From Hsuehochloa calcarea (Eukaryota > Streptophyta > Magnoliopsida > Poales > Poaceae), in NCBI GenBank assembly GCA_036346395.1, contig CM070611.1, positions 24,190,473-24,254,472 of the forward strand: a DNA stretch of 64,000 nt, written 5' to 3'. Shown here one piece after another: positions 1 to 12,672 of this stretch (position 1 is its first letter; every line of letters starts with the position of its first letter). Both the position numbers and the translations under genes were made by a program. The notes under the pieces were generated by a model. The model searched no databases. It was not told the DNA's origin and was given only the letters and a program-made list of their open reading frames with translations.

Positions 1-1640
1 ACTCAAGGCTTTTCTCCAGAAGGCTTTTTCTCTCCAAAATTCTCCCCCTTTGGCAATAAAATCATCAAGAAGTAGAAAAGGGAGGAAAAGACTATATGAT
101 GTTCATTTTAAGCATTAAGAGCCATGTAGATTATCCAAAATGACTATTAGAGAATTACACCAAGCCATAACACAGAAGAATGCTATCAAGATCATGACAA
201 TTGATGTATAGAATAGCTAAGACAGAAAATCAATAATCTGAGTCTAGCTAAAGGTATCCAAGGATGATACAAGCCATGTCACATAATCTAAGTTGAACCA
301 AGAGGACTCATATCGAATAGCTTTAGAGAGCTACCATTGAAGAAAGACTCATTTTATCCGTAACTTGGTCTTTTAATGATAAGCAATTTTAGCACATTTT
401 TCTTTTTCTCAAGGCTTTTTATGGTTTTATCTCAAGAAAGCAAGCTCGACTAGGTGCCATCCACAACCGCCTCCCGAGCTTCAACCATTTTTCAAATTGT
501 AACCATGTGCTAGATCCCAAGCCTAATGCGACCACTCCAAGCAATGACTTAAGGAGGTGATCTTAGGTCATCCAAGGCTCCTCGAGTTCATGCCTAGTGC
601 AATGGCAAGCCGCCTCATGAGAAAGATTTGGTGAGATCAGCTTTTTCGACAAAAGAGATCATTTTTGCTTTTGAAGTTTTTAGACCAAATGATTAGAGAT
701 AAGTCATGTTTCTTAACAAACCGACATAGCTTACTCAAAAGTTCAAAAGAGATTCAAGACTCAACTCACCTTACTTGACATGGCTAAAATCATAAAAGGA
801 TAGCTTCAACTGCACTAGTCTCAAGAGCTATCATGACAAGATTTTAATTCAAGTTTAGCATTTTCAATCACCTTAGCATGGCAAAGACTAAACTACACAT
901 AAAAGTCATGATAGATCTAGCGCTTAGCATAAATCATGGCAAGATGTAAAACAAAGGACTACAGATCATAAGGGATAATAAACAGGCTCCATTTGATTAT
1001 AATGCAATGCGTAATGAAATGCACGAAAATCCGATTCCTTCGAATGAGATGCATCTTTTAATTCAAAGTTGAGTTATGACAAATTTAAGAAATGGAATAA
1101 CCAAGAAGAACTCCCCAACCAAAGGAACAAAACGAGAATCGATAAGAAAATGTAAAAGGCAAATCCTTTAGAGCATAGAAAAGATATAGAGAAAACTATC
1201 GCCGCATGTGTTCTTATCTACCCCATATGATTCTAGGACTATCACCAACAACTCATACACTAAGGAGCAAACATCGCCCCTGCTTACCCAAGGTGGCCCG
1301 ACTCGCTAGAATCTATAAGAAGTGAGTAAGCTCTACTTAGAGAAGGAAGAGACACTAATAAGCAAGATCCTAGAAGCACAAGATAAGAAATAGCAACAAA
1401 GCAATTTGGCAAGAGAACCACTCTAACCTATGCCGAAAGGACTTCACCCAAAATATTAAAAGAAATGCAACTGTAAAGGAGTAATAGTATAAATATAATA
1501 TAATACAATAGTAGCACATAGCTCCCCTCACAACAAATTGTAAGGACAAACCACCCCAAGCTCTCCCAGCAGAGTCAAAACCGAGAGTCGCCCAGAGGCT
1601 TAGTGAAGATATTAGCCAACGGTGCTCACTCTCCACAAAC
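1..1640 (-). other. Non-coding spacer between pol and 3' LTR of copia A
   Basis: No coding region is credible here. The reverse complement aligns by eye with 10820-12420 of copia B, for example the block around 1-60 with 12360-12420, both carrying a GGGGGAGAATTTTGGAG purine tract. In copia B this tract lies about 200 bp before the true LTR, so the 3' LTR of copia A should begin roughly 200 bp beyond the left edge. Confidence 0.7.
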
Positions 1641-3300
1641 CGAGCACAATGTCACCCTTCTCTACATGGTCTCAAGAAAGTGATATCTCGATATCAATAT
1701 GCTTGGTCCGAGAATGTTGCATCGGGTTCTGGCAATGCAAATCGCAGACGTGTTATCACAAAAGAGTGGAACACCGCCGATAGCTAACCCAAAGTCCCGC
1801 AGGTCGAGACCATCCAAAGCACTTGGCTACAAAGAATCGTCGCAAAGAACGCACTTCGGCCTCTGCAGCGGATCGCGCAACACCGGATTGCTTTCTTGAA
1901 GACCAGAGACAAGAGAAGTGCCAATGAATTGGCAAGTGCCGGCGCTCTTCCTATCTATCCTACACCAAATAAATCGTGACGAGAAGGCTCTAAGAGATAG
2001 ACAAGAAGAGGAAGAGTACCGTGATACCATAGTCAATGGTAGCTCAAGGTACCGAAGATGCGCTTCACCGCCGACGGTGAGATACGCGAGGAGAAGCCCG
2101 AAGCGAGCACAAAGACACACAGAGAAATGTATGTCCGGTCTCGAGGTCGTGAGGTACAAGAGAGAGCCAATCATGCTCCTCAAATCCTTTTGGTCAATGT
2201 GTTCGCTGCCTTCATCCGGATCCAGAGCACCAGAGATGCCATCGGAGTTGATACTCGGCTTTCCATCATTTATGTCAAGCGCTTAAGGAGGTCTCGAGTG
2301 TATTTTCCTTGATGAAGAAAGGTACCTCCCGAGTCTGCTTTGATTTGGAAGCCAAGGAAGAAGCTCAACTCGCCCATCATGCTCATCTCAAATTCCGAGC
2401 TCATAACATCGTAAAACCGAGACACGAGAGTATGTGAGGAGCCGCTTAAAGATGATGTCGCCCACATAGATCCGACGAGCAAAGATTAGTGCCAAGACGG
2501 CGATGAACAAGGTCTTGTCTATTTTACCCATTTCAAAACCATGACTCAAACAGATAGGACTTAAGTCTTTCATACCAAGCTCCGAGCCTCGCTTGAGTCC
2601 ATACAAAGCTTTGGAAAGCTCAGAGACGTGGTTAGGGTATTTGGGGTTCTCAAACCCGAGGTCGTCTAACATAGACTTCTTCCTCAATAAGGCCATTGAG
2701 GAAGGCACTCTTGACATCCATCTGTAAAGCTTGAAACCCTTAGAAGCCGCAAACGCAAGGTGATTCTAATGGCTTCAAGTCTAGCTACAGGGCAAAAGTC
2801 TCTTCAAATCTAGACCTCAACTTGAGAGTACCCCGAGCTACCAAATTAGCCTTGTTTCAATGACTAACCCATCTTCACTTTGTTTGTTCTGAACACCCAT
2901 TTGGTCCCAATGATATTGTGACCTTGAGGGGCTCAACAAGGACCGCACCTTATTTCTTTCAAAGTTTTCCAACTCCTCATGCATAGCGCTTGTCCAAGAC
3001 TCGCGATAGAGCATGACAAACTTCTTTGGGCTCAAAAGAGGCGACGTAAGGCGTAATGGAGACAGTAAGAGAGACAAGCCGCCTTTGGAACGTGTGACAC
3101 GCTCAAGAGGTCTCCAATGATCCGCTCAAGGATGGTCCTTTGAATGTGTCTTGGAAGTCCAAGGTGAGATGAAGAAGTGGCATCTACCTCATTAGCGTAT
3201 GAGATAGGAACAGAGCCACTAGCTTCGTAAGAAGCTGTAAGGTAAGGGTCGATCTCCTCGAGGTGCAAGGGAAGAAGGCACCTCAAAAGGAGGAGGAAGA
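1640..3300 (-). pseudogene. Copia A reverse transcriptase and RNase H, degenerate
   Basis: Broken reading frames on the minus strand match the copia RVT_2 family. In protein order they show a W(T/I)SAMHEELENFERNKV block (about 2900-3010), LSKALYGLK (about 2600), a degraded catalytic YVGDIIF where YVDD is expected (about 2460), MMGELSFFLGFQIK (about 2350-2380) and MIGSLLYLTTSRPDIHF (about 2120-2180). RNase H remnants lie near 1690-1930. The protein would copy the element RNA into DNA in virus-like particles. At least six frame changes separate the blocks, so this copy cannot be functional as read. Some frame changes may be consensus errors, because many lie at CAG/CTG sites. Confidence 0.8.
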
Positions 3301-4680
3301 ATTGGATCGTAGATAACCTTCATCTCCGCTTTTCCTCATCGCCCACAAAGATGGACTCTGCATCGCTCTAGAGAACTCGAGATATCGTGCCTAGTCCCTG
3401 ACCGCCTCATGGAAGGTCACCTCACTGTGTTTCTATCATTTTGCTAGACTCAGCCTGCACTCTATAGGCACGAGAAGAAGTCGAGTAACCCGTAAAGATC
3501 CCATCACAAGATCGTGACTCAAACTTATCTAGGTTCCCGGCACTTCGTAATAAAACACTTGCAACCAAACACACGAAAATGCGAGATGTCGGGTTTTCGC
3601 CATATCTCAACTCATAAGAAGTGCGATGCAAGAGTGCCCAAGAAAGACTCATAGAAACATGACAAGCAAGAGTAATTGCCTCACCAAAACTTCCTAGGTG
3701 TAGAGTACTCATCAAGAATCGCCCCGCCATCTCGACTCAAGGTACTGCTTCTTCCTTCCACAAGCCATTTTGTTGGGGACGATGGAGATTTGAGAACTGT
3801 GCTCTACACTGCCTCAAAGACAAAACTCTCAAAGTAGGAATTTTGAACTCGGTGCCATTATCGCATGAATTGCTCGTAATGCACCGGGAGCTCAACAGAA
3901 GCCTACTAAAAGACCACGAAAAAGAGTAAACATCTCATCCTTCGAGGCTAAGAAAACACCCAAGAGTACCTCGAGAAGTCATCGACCACAACAAGAATAT
4001 ACCACTTCCTCCCGCCGATCAGACTCGAGCCGACCAATCAGATCCATATGGAGCAGCTTGTCCCGTGCGCTACCATTGTCACTTTGATCGAGAGTGAGAA
4101 GCGGAACCATCTTGCCGCGTTTAGCAGGAGAGCAAACTAGATCCTTGACCATCTTGAGTTTTGGCAAACCACGAATGAGATCGTGGTCACGACTCGTGTC
4201 AAATGATCAAAGCCTATATGACCTAGTCTCCTATGCCGTAAAGTCAAATCACGGATTCGTATAATTAAACACCGGAGAGGATCACCGTAAGACTCGTAAA
4301 AATCAGCACGAAAGATCCTCCCATATCGAGAAATCCCGCAAACTAGACTACCCAAGAATCAAGAATTTTGCAATTGTTTTTCTTAAAGCTAACCTCGAAA
4401 CCGCTATCGTAAGTCGAGAGACCAAAGCGATTATATCCGCAGCTTACTTACTAAGGCAACATCTTTTAAAATAAAAGAATCATTAATGCTCATCAGCATC
4501 TTTAGCGATGACGCGCCTAAAATAAGCATCTCCAAGGTGATCGCCTCATCACCTCGAGCACGGCTAGGAAGAAAACCAACGAGAGTCTCCATCATATGAC
4601 GAGAACACCCGAGTCTACAATCCAAACCTTTGCCTTCCCAAATGCCACCTCGAGTCAAACAGAGAGTAAAGTCTTAGTAT
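3300..4680 (-). pseudogene. Copia A protease and integrase region, degenerate
   Basis: In minus-strand order, a protease-like segment with DCRLGCSRHM (about 4600-4630, corresponding to the copia DSGCSRHM active-site block) is followed by a GAG-pre-integrase zinc-binding segment with LRHRRLGHIGFDHL (about 4210-4260), CSPAKRGKM and LLHMDLIG. The integrase core follows at 3422-3730, with FGEAITLACH and a C-terminal DGIFTGYSTSSRAYRV. The integrase would insert the cDNA into chromosomal DNA. The catalytic aspartate of DSGCSRHM is not preserved in the present reading and there are several frame breaks. Confidence 0.7.
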
Positions 4681-4699
4681 CGGGTGAATCAACAAAGGA

Positions 4700-7260
4700 T
4701 TTGGGCACCCAATATCGAGTAACACGTCGAATGATGAAGTAGTCAAGCAAGACCGACTCTATCTACTCTACGCCTCGTCACTCAACAAGCCGTAAGGTCT
4801 CGTGCGCACTGGTCAGCATCGAATCCGATCCGCTATGGAAGAGCGAGTCAAATTCGCAACATGTCGATCACGCCGCGGTAGCCATCTCGAAAGAGAAACC
4901 GAGATCTACCTCAAAGCGACGGAAGTCACGATCAAAGGGAGCATGAGGACGAAAATCGAAAACTCGTGAGAAACCAAGTCCTCGATGTCGCCTCTAAATC
5001 ACCAAATCGATCAAACCTAGACCTCATGTTGGTCTTAGGTGCACTCATGGTCCGGGTTGACCATGAATGCGCCTAAAAGACTCAACATGGTCTCTACGCG
5101 ATCTTGGCGCTACTCAAGCAATGATCAACCAAATGTCCATCCTTCCGATGAAGGTGCAATGATACTCGCCAGAGAGGCCAAGTCGCAGTGGAATCACCTT
5201 GTCGCCGAGATCCTTTGAACAAAACCCGCTGATTTAAAATTGACTTTCTCGGTCCTGGGCTTAGTTTTGATCACACCTGGTGCTATGGTTCTGAGCACGA
5301 CAGGTGGATGCTTCCTCATATCCTCATGAAAATCATATCCTAGACCTTGATTAAATTTACAAATCTTGGATTTGTCTAGAATGAGATTTAGCTTCTTCTT
5401 GCCTCCTACAAATTTCTCAAGAGTGTTCATAAGATACTGACACTCCTGAAAAAGAGAGGTGCACGAAGAGCAGGGGGAAGAAGGAACAGCAGAAGATAAG
5501 GGAGTAGAGGAAGAAGAACCAACAAAGATAGGAAAGATTTGCTTGTGCATGCACAAATTGACTTTTGGGGACAATTCCTATTGCTAGCAAATTGGTTCAC
5601 GCTAGGCGCCTCTACTAAACCCTTAGACTTCTTCCCAAAGACACACAATACAAGGTAAGATTGTGTTTCTAGAAAGTCCTTAGTTAGCTTCACACATTTT
5701 TCATCCAAGGCAACCAAATCACATTTTAGTTTATTACATTGATTGCATGGTGAGCTAACAAGGTCCTTAGAAGCATACTGAGCCAGTTTGTTATTGTGAT
5801 CAATCATTTCTTGGAACTGCTTAGATACAGATTCTAGTTCAGCAGTTAACTTAGGACAGTTTAAGCAAGAAACAATAGGCTCTAGTAGCGCAGCTTTGAA
5901 TTCAAGAATTTTGTGATCTCGCCTGCTTTAGGTTCATCTTGAGATTATTACAATTTTCACAAGTCTCAGTGCAGATCGAGCAACATGGTATAAAGACCTC
6001 TAAACGAATTGTCCTTAACCTCACATGAGGTGCAAGCAGTAGCCTCAACAGTAGTAGATGAAGGAGGTGCTTAGTTTTTCCATGTCATCAAGCAAGGCAC
6101 AGCATGTGTCACAATCATCACGGGAGGGAGCAGATGTAAGTAAAGAAAGCTCCGTGATAGTCTAGCTACTTCCTTCTTCAACCCAAAGACACTTAGCCCT
6201 AGACTTAGCATGAAATCTACCTAGCTTAAGAAAAGCATCATTAAGCTCGGTCATAAGTGGGACTAACCTCATCGAGTCTGAGTACGCTCATTGCCTCTCG
6301 CCGCCCTCGAGGGCCATGAAGCACATGCCGAGAAGTTGCCGTCGCCCTGGGATCATGATCGCCCTTCCCATCATCGTTACTCCACCCCTCCACCTCGCCG
6401 GTGTCCAGCCTGTCGAGGGCGGTGAGGACGCTGATGGAATGCCTTCTTTGCCTTCCCAAAGTTGCGAACTTCTTCTTGCCTTGGTCAGTGCCGAGGGCTT
6501 CATGTTGCGGTTCTTGTCGATGTAGTCGTTCTTGCTCGGACCGCCATAGTCACCTTTGCCCTTCCCAAGCTTGGGACAGCTTTGCTCGGATGTGGTTGGG
6601 GCCACCACACTCAAACAAATCACAGACCTCTTTTTCCATCCCTCCTCCTCTTGTAAGCATGGGAAAACTTCCGAGCTAGGAGGGCTAGTCGCTCATCCTC
6701 AAGTCGCTCTAACCGATCATCGCTATGTCATAGAGAGCAGCTAGGAGAACCCGCAGACGACTCGTAAGAAGATCCAGAGGTGGGATCGATGACTAAAGCC
6801 ATCGATCGTGACTTCGACCTTCGAGAGACAATGTCAATCTCGTGAGTCTTGAGACGCGAGTAAAGCGATCAAGAGTCGTGGTCGAGAGGTCCGTGCTATC
6901 TTTGATGGTAGTCACTTTCATCTCCCAAACACGAAGATCAAGTGTAGAAAGCATCTGTCGAGCGCTATCCGAGTCGGGTATGTAAGACCGACCGCCGGAG
7001 GTTGCTCAAAATCTTGTGAAAACGCAAAAAGCACTCGCCAAGAGATTCACCAAGAAGCATTTCAAATTTCATCAGTATTCTCGCTGAGCGGGTCTTGTCG
7101 AACTGCTTTAACCGGTGGTGCCTCATGGTATGCATCGAGGGTCACCCTGATGTCGTAGCGTAAATCAAATGAGAAATGCGATCAAACTCACTTCGCCAAA
7201 CCTCAATGATAATGTTCCTTGCCTTAGCGCCCGCCTCAACATCGGGCATGTTTCCACATT
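4700..7260 (-). pseudogene. Copia A gag region, degenerate
   Basis: The minus strand encodes broken gag. The N-terminal part at about 6980-7230 reads as a UBN2-type copia gag domain with a KFEMLLGESLGE block followed by FHKILSNLR. A CCHC zinc knuckle at about 6565-6625 reads CFECGGPNHIRAKC-like with frame damage. Downstream, 5194-5807 carries a lysine-rich coil with LDKSK and QGLGYD, found in the same order in copia C (59500-59580). Gag would form the particle and bind genomic RNA. No continuous frame remains. The stretch 4700-5190 holds only unrecognisable remnants. Confidence 0.65.
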
Positions 7261-7448
7261 GATGTTTTCATCTCAGAACAAAGAAATCTAACCTTCACCT
7301 TTCTCCGATGGCATACCCCGAGCCGGATGTAAGTTTCATTCGCTCTTCCGTAAGGGTAATCCACTATCAAAGACCGGAGGCTTGGTGGAATACTTGTCCG
7401 CTGCCATGGCTCAACCGAACGGTTAAGATCTATAAAGAAGAGCTAACC

Positions 7449-7459
7449 GCTCGATACCA
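7449..7459 (-). other. Primer binding site of copia A (tRNA-iMet type)
   Basis: The minus strand reads TGGTATCGAGC directly inside the LTR end. This matches the plant iMet site TGGTATCAGAGC with one A missing, the A belonging to a CAG. Confidence 0.75.
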
Positions 7460-7604
7460 ATTGAAGGACCAAATGGCAACAGAGGGGGTGAATGGTGCCT
7501 TAAAATTAAGAACTCCCTTTAATGTATTTAAACAAAATCTACAAAACCTCTCCAAGAGTAAAACAAAATCGAGAACTAAAACAGTTTTAGTCTGCTCACA
7601 AAAT

Positions 7605-7700
7605 CGAAGTTCCGATTCTACCCGGCAGAGTTCCGCACTCCGTAGTTCCGGTTAGTGCGGAAGTTCCGCTCATGTAGATTCACTTTGGACAATCTAAGTT
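7605..7700. repeat. Palindrome array, LTR-end cluster (copia A)
   Basis: At least five GAAGTTCCG-type palindromes or half palindromes lie within 100 bp, matching the cluster at 14068-14250 of the plus-strand LTR. Confidence 0.7.
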
Positions 7701-8257
7701 CCGATTGTCCTAACCAAGAACAAAGGCGCTGGTTTTTCCCAAAATCCAAAATGCTAAATCTTGAATGCTCTTCTCAGTCAAGTTTCACAGACATCATCCT
7801 AAACACCATCTTGACCTTATGGAGAAGAATCGCAAACAAAGATTCAATAATCAAGCCAAAACGGATTTCTTGAAGAAGGGGCAAGAAAGACCAAACCCAT
7901 AATAAACGAGATTCTCGATTCTTAGCTCATGAAACTTTGAGGATGCAATAGTAATATCAAAACGACTCTAGATATCAAGTTTCAAGCTATTTCATAGGAC
8001 GAATCAAAAGATACATCAAAACCCTAAATATTCAACAAGAACAGAAGGGAATAAGAGAGGCACAAACAAGTAATCAAAACCTCGAGTTTCATTGATAGAG
8101 ATCAAAAGATTACAGAGGAAACACAGAGGGATGATTACAAGGATTTTCACCATTCTCTCCAAACCAACAACCTCTCAAAAAGCAAAACAAAACCTTTAAC
8201 TAGAGCTAACCCTAATTTTCTCTCTCAAAGTCTAACCCTAACAACAGGGTTCAGCTT

Positions 8258-8265
8258 TATTTATA
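8258..8265 (-). promoter_or_regulatory. TATA box of copia A 5' LTR
   Basis: TATAAATA on the minus strand in a GGCTATAAATA context. The same element sits at 13241-13249 in the plus-strand LTR. Confidence 0.65.
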
Positions 8266-8639
8266 GCCTTTGCTTAATGGGCCTCCAACCCATTAAGCCC
8301 GCTACACCGAACGGAACCGCCTCCACTTGTGCCGCTTGCGAAAATACCGCTTTCGCTTCCCTTGCACACCTTCTCGAAGCCACCAGACGCCTTTGCTGTC
8401 CTTGACACGCAACCACCTCAAGATTCACGCCGCCTTCGACACATCCCGACCGCTCGACTCAACGCCGCCGCGCTTAGTCCGATCACCTCGTGTCTCGCCA
8501 CGACTTCGCCTCGATGTCCTGCAACAAGATGCATAAAAACACATCACATAGCATTGCACAATATCATAGCATCAACATTTGTATAAGACTCAAACTCATA
8601 CAAAATCAAAATCACAAATTATCCTTCTTTGCACGCTTC

Positions 8640-8945
8640 GACACAATCGGAAGTTCCGATTTACCACAATGAAGTTCCGATTTCTAACGTCCGCACTTGT
8701 CGATTATCTAAGATCCACGCTAACATTGCGAACTTCCGATCTTCTAACATCCGACTTTCCAATTTTTCAAACCGATTATCGCCTCGTGAGGAACACTCAA
8801 TGTCAAGATATCGACACTCCGCTACCCCAAAGCGGAAGTTCCGATTTCTTCACCAACTCAAACCCAAGTTAATCGGAAGTTCCTATTTCCAACGCCAGAG
8901 TTCTGATTATCTAACTTCCGCGCCATACACAATGTAGTTCCGATT
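8640..8945. repeat. Palindrome array, LTR-start cluster (copia A)
   Basis: About eight copies of CGGAAGTTCCG or one-arm variants (for example near 8647, 8670, 8730, 8840, 8873 and 8935) are spaced irregularly at 20-60 bp. They correspond in position to 12673-12856 of the other LTR. Confidence 0.75.
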
Positions 8946-9054
8946 ATCCTGCTTCAAAGACGTAAAAATCCAAACCAAAAAATCAACTCTCAAACATTCA
9001 ACAAGTCACAAATACTCATCACTCGTAATGGAGGACCTCTCACATGGTCTCTCA

Positions 9055-10811
9055 TTCCACCGCACCTCGAGGAGATCAGCCTATGCCTTCTGCTTCTTCC
9101 GGTTAGTGGCTCTGCTCCTATCTCATCCGCCATGAGATAGAGTCCACTTCTTCATCTCACCCTCGACCTCCTAGACACATTCAAAAGGACCATCCTTCAG
9201 AGCAAATCATTGGAGATCTTTTGAGCGAGTCACTGCTCAAAACTGCATGTCTCTTTTCTGCTCCATTCGCCTTTGTTGCCTCATTTGAGCCTAAAGACGC
9301 TTGTCATACTCTCTCCGATGAGTCATGGATTAATGCCATGCATGAGGAATTGGAAAACTTTAAAAGAAACAAGGTCTGGTGGCTTGTTGAGCCCTCTCGA
9401 GGTCACAATATCATTGGGACCAAGTGGGTGTTCAAGAACAAGCAAAGCGAAGATGGGATAGTCATTCAAACAAGGCTAGACTGTAGCTCAGTGGCTTCTC
9501 CCGTGTTGAGGGTCTCGATTTTGTGGAGACTTTGCCCTCAGAGCTGACTTGAAGCTATTAGAATCTTGCTTGCCTTTGCGCCTTCTAAGGGCTTCAAGCT
9601 TTTCCAGATGGACGCCAAGAGTGCCTTCTCAATGGACTTATTGAGGAAGAAGTCTATGTCGACACTGACCTCCGTGTTTCGAGAACCCCAAGTACCCTAA
9701 TCATGTCTACAAGCTTTCCAAAGCTTTGTATGGACTTAAGCAAGCTCCTAGAGCCGGGTATGAAAGGCTCAAGTCCTATCTGTTGAGTCATGATTTTGCG
9801 ATGGGTAAAATAGACAAGAATTTGTTCATCCGCCGTCATGGCACTGATCTTCTGCTCGTCCAGATTTATGTGGATGACATCATCTTTGGTGGCTCCTCGC
9901 ATGCTCTTGTTTCCCAGTTTTCCGAGGTCATGAGCTCGGAGTTTGAGATGAGCATGATGGGCGAGTTGAGTTTCTTCCTTGGCTTCCAAATCAAACAGAC
10001 TCGGGAAGGTACTTTTCTGCACCAAGGCAAGTACACTCGTGATCTCCTGAGATGTTTTGACATGAGTGATGGCAAGCCAATGTCAACTCCAATGGCCTCT
10101 ATAGCCTCACTTGACCCAGATGAAGACGGCGAGCCAGTTGATCAAAAGGAGTTCAGAAGCATGATAGGCTCTCTCTTGTACCTCACACCTCGAGACCGTA
10201 CATACATTTCTCCGTATCTTTGTGCTCGGTTTCAGCTTCTCCTCACAGATCTCACCGCCAAAGCGGTGAAGCGCATCTTCAAGACCTTCGAGCTACCATT
10301 AACTATGGTATCCGTACTCTTCCTCTTCTTGTCTATCTCTTAGAGCCTACTCCGATGCAGATTTTGCTGGCTGTAGGATAGATAGGAAGAGCACTTCTGG
10401 CACTTGCCAATTCATTGGCACTTCTCTTGTCTCCTGGTCTTCGAGGAAGCAGTCCGGTGTTGCACAGTCCACCGCAGAGGCCGAGTACATTGTCGCACCG
10501 ATTCATTGTCAGAGCCAAGTGCTTTGATGGTCTCGACCCTGCGGGACTTTGGGTTAGTAATCGACCGTGTTCCACTCTTTTGTGATAACACGTCTACGAT
10601 TAGCATTGCCAAGAACCCAGTGCAGCATTCTCGGACCAAGCATATTGATATCATATATCACTTTCTTCGAGACCATGTAGAGAAGGGTGACATCGTGCTC
10701 CAGTTTGTGGAGAATGACCACCAATTGGCTGATATCTTCACCAAGCCTTTGGATAGCTCCTGCTTTCACTCTGCAAGGGAGAGCTTGGGGTGGTTTATCC
10801 TTATAGACTGA
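9055..10811 (+). pseudogene. Copia B reverse transcriptase and RNase H
   Basis: The RVT_2 reverse transcriptase starts at about 9320 (SWINAMHEELENF), passes IIGTKWVFKNKQSEDG (about 9410-9455) and the FQMD block (about 9602), and is open from 9726 to 10343 with YGLKQAPRAGYERL, the catalytic YVDDIIFGGSSHALVSQF (about 9868-9920), MMGELSFFLGFQIKQ and MIGSLLYLT. RNase H follows with ADFAGCRIDRKS (about 10360), a TAEAEYI block (about 10475) and a last open frame at 10404-10811 containing SRTKHIDIIYHFLRDHV and LADIFTKPL, the normal copia C-terminus. Frame changes near 9480, 9640 and 10340-10530 break it. It is better preserved than the copia A copy. Confidence 0.85.
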
Positions 10812-12560
10812 TGTGAGGGGGAGTTTGTGCTTTACTGATGTATTATATTTTATTATGCTCTTACTCCTTTCTGGTTGCATTGCATTTGGGTGCATTGGGT
10901 CTAGTCCTTCCAGCATAGGTTAGAATGGTTCTCTTGCTGAGTTGCTTAGACTGTTTGTTCTTATCTTGTGCTTCTAGGATGCTGCTTATTAGCTGTCTCT
11001 CTTCTCACTAGGTTGAGCTTACTCACTTCTTATAGGTTCTAGCGAGGGTCGGGCCACCCTAGGGTAGACAGGGATAGTGTTTGCTCCTTAGTGTGTTAAT
11101 TGACCAGCTGATACTCCTGGAATCATATGGGGTAGATGAGAATCAGTCTGAGCCATAGTATTCTCTATATCTTATCTATGCTCTAAGGACTGCCTTTTTC
11201 TGCTTCTCTTGCTAGTTTCTCGTTTTTGTTCCTTTGGTTTAGGGGGATTTCATTTTGGTTCTTCTAGTTCTTAAATTTGTCTTAACTCACCTGAATTAAA
11301 AAAATGCATCTCATTCTGAAGGGGATCTGGATTTTCTTGCATTTCATTCTGCATTGTAATATATTTACATGGAGCCTTGATTATTATCCCTTACGATCTG
11401 TTTTCACTGTCTTACATCTTGGCATGATTTGTGATAAACTGCTAGATTTATCACGACTTTTTATGTATAGTCTAGTCTTTGCCATGATAAGGTGACTAAA
11501 AATGCTCAACTTGAATTAAAATCTTGTCATGATAGCTCTTGAGACTAGTCTGTTGAAGTTATCCCTTTATGATTCTCGCCATGTCAAGTAGGCTGAGTTG
11601 AGTCTTGAATCTCTATTGAGCTTTAGATTGGGCTATGTCAGTTCCTTAAGAAGCATGACTTATCATTAAATTTTTGGTCTAAATTCTCGAAAGCAAAAAA
11701 AAAAATGATCCCTTTTGTGCGAAAAAACTGATCTCACCAACTTTTTCTCATGAGACTGCTTGCCATTGCACTAGGCATGAACTCAGGGGGAGTCTTGGAT
11801 GACATAAGATCACTTCCTTAAGTCTGTTGCTTGGAGTGATCGCATAAGGCTTGGGATCTAGCACATGGTTAAGATTTAAAAAATGGTTGAACCTTAGGAG
11901 GCAGTTGTGGATGGCACCTAGTACAGTACTTGCTTTACTAAGATAAAGCCATAAATAATTTTCAGAAAAAGAAAAATATGCTAAATTTGCTTCTCTTCAA
12001 ACAGACCAAGTTCTTTATCAAATGAGTCTTTCTTAAAGCTGATAACTATCAAAACTGCGCAATATTTGCTTCTTGGTTCCACTTAGAGTACTTGACATGG
12101 CTTGTATCATCCTTGGATACCTTTAGCTAGACTATAATCTTGGTTGATTTGACATGCTAAGAAATTGGACCAATTCTCAGTTTATGCCCTCCTTGGTTTA
12201 GCTACTCTATACATCAATTGTCATGATCTTGAAAGCATTCTTATGTGTTATGGCTTGGTGTAATACTCTAATGGTCATTTTGGATAATCTTCATGGCTCC
12301 AAATGCTTAAAATGAATAACATATAGTCATTTTCTCTCTTTCATGCATCTTGATGTGTTTATTGCCAAAAGGGGGAGAATTTTGGAGAGAAAAAGTCTTC
12401 TGGAGCTTTACAGAAAAATTTGCTCTTTCATTTCTAGCTCTAGTCTTTCTCTTTTGTCAAACATGGTCTTGAGCTTTCTTGATTCGTAGTTTAGACCGTG
12501 TTTGATCATCATCACAAACTCAACTTTATGCTTTTTCGGTGTTTGTCAATATACTCATCA
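10812..12560 (+). other. Non-coding spacer of copia B
   Basis: This 1.75-kb segment between pol and the 3' LTR has no credible ORF, as is usual for SIRE/Maximus elements. It is the inverse counterpart of 1-1640. A first purine tract with GGGGGAGAATTTTGG lies at 12370-12385, about 190 bp before the functional-looking one. Confidence 0.7.
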
Positions 12561-12570
12561 AGGGGGAGAT
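12559..12570 (+). other. Polypurine tract of copia B
   Basis: AAGGGGGAGAT abuts the LTR start TGAGAGACC. This is where plus-strand cDNA synthesis would be primed. Confidence 0.75.
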
Positions 12571-12672
12571 TGAGAGACCATGTGAGAGGTATCCCCAAGT
12601 GAGTGATGAGTATTTGACACTTTTGTTGACAAGTTTGTGATTTGGTGCACTGCTGCTTTGTTTCTGTTTTGT

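Larger units (their letters stand above)
1..9054 (-). mobile_element. Ty1/copia retrotransposon A, SIRE/Maximus-like, 3' LTR off-window
   Basis: Read on the minus strand, this is a 5' LTR (7462-9054), a tRNA-Met type primer site, gag, protease, integrase, reverse transcriptase, RNase H and a long non-coding spacer running off the left edge. The order PR-IN-RT-RH defines copia. The long spacer, the LTR end followed by a TTCACCCCC-type motif, and the purine tract GGGGGAGA resemble the SIRE/Maximus lineage. All coding parts are frameshifted. It shares its LTR and pol with the plus-strand copy at 9055-14402. Confidence 0.85.
7462..9054 (-). repeat. 5' LTR of copia A
   Basis: The minus strand begins TGAGAGACCATGTGAGAG at 9054 and ends GGTCCTTCA at 7462, immediately followed by the primer site. 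The LTR matches the plus-strand LTR at 12571-14402 along its length but is about 240 bp shorter. A TATA box (TATAAATA, minus strand) lies at 8258-8265 and marks the start of the R region. Two groups of CGGAACTTCCG-like palindromes lie at 8640-8945 and 7605-7700. Confidence 0.85.
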
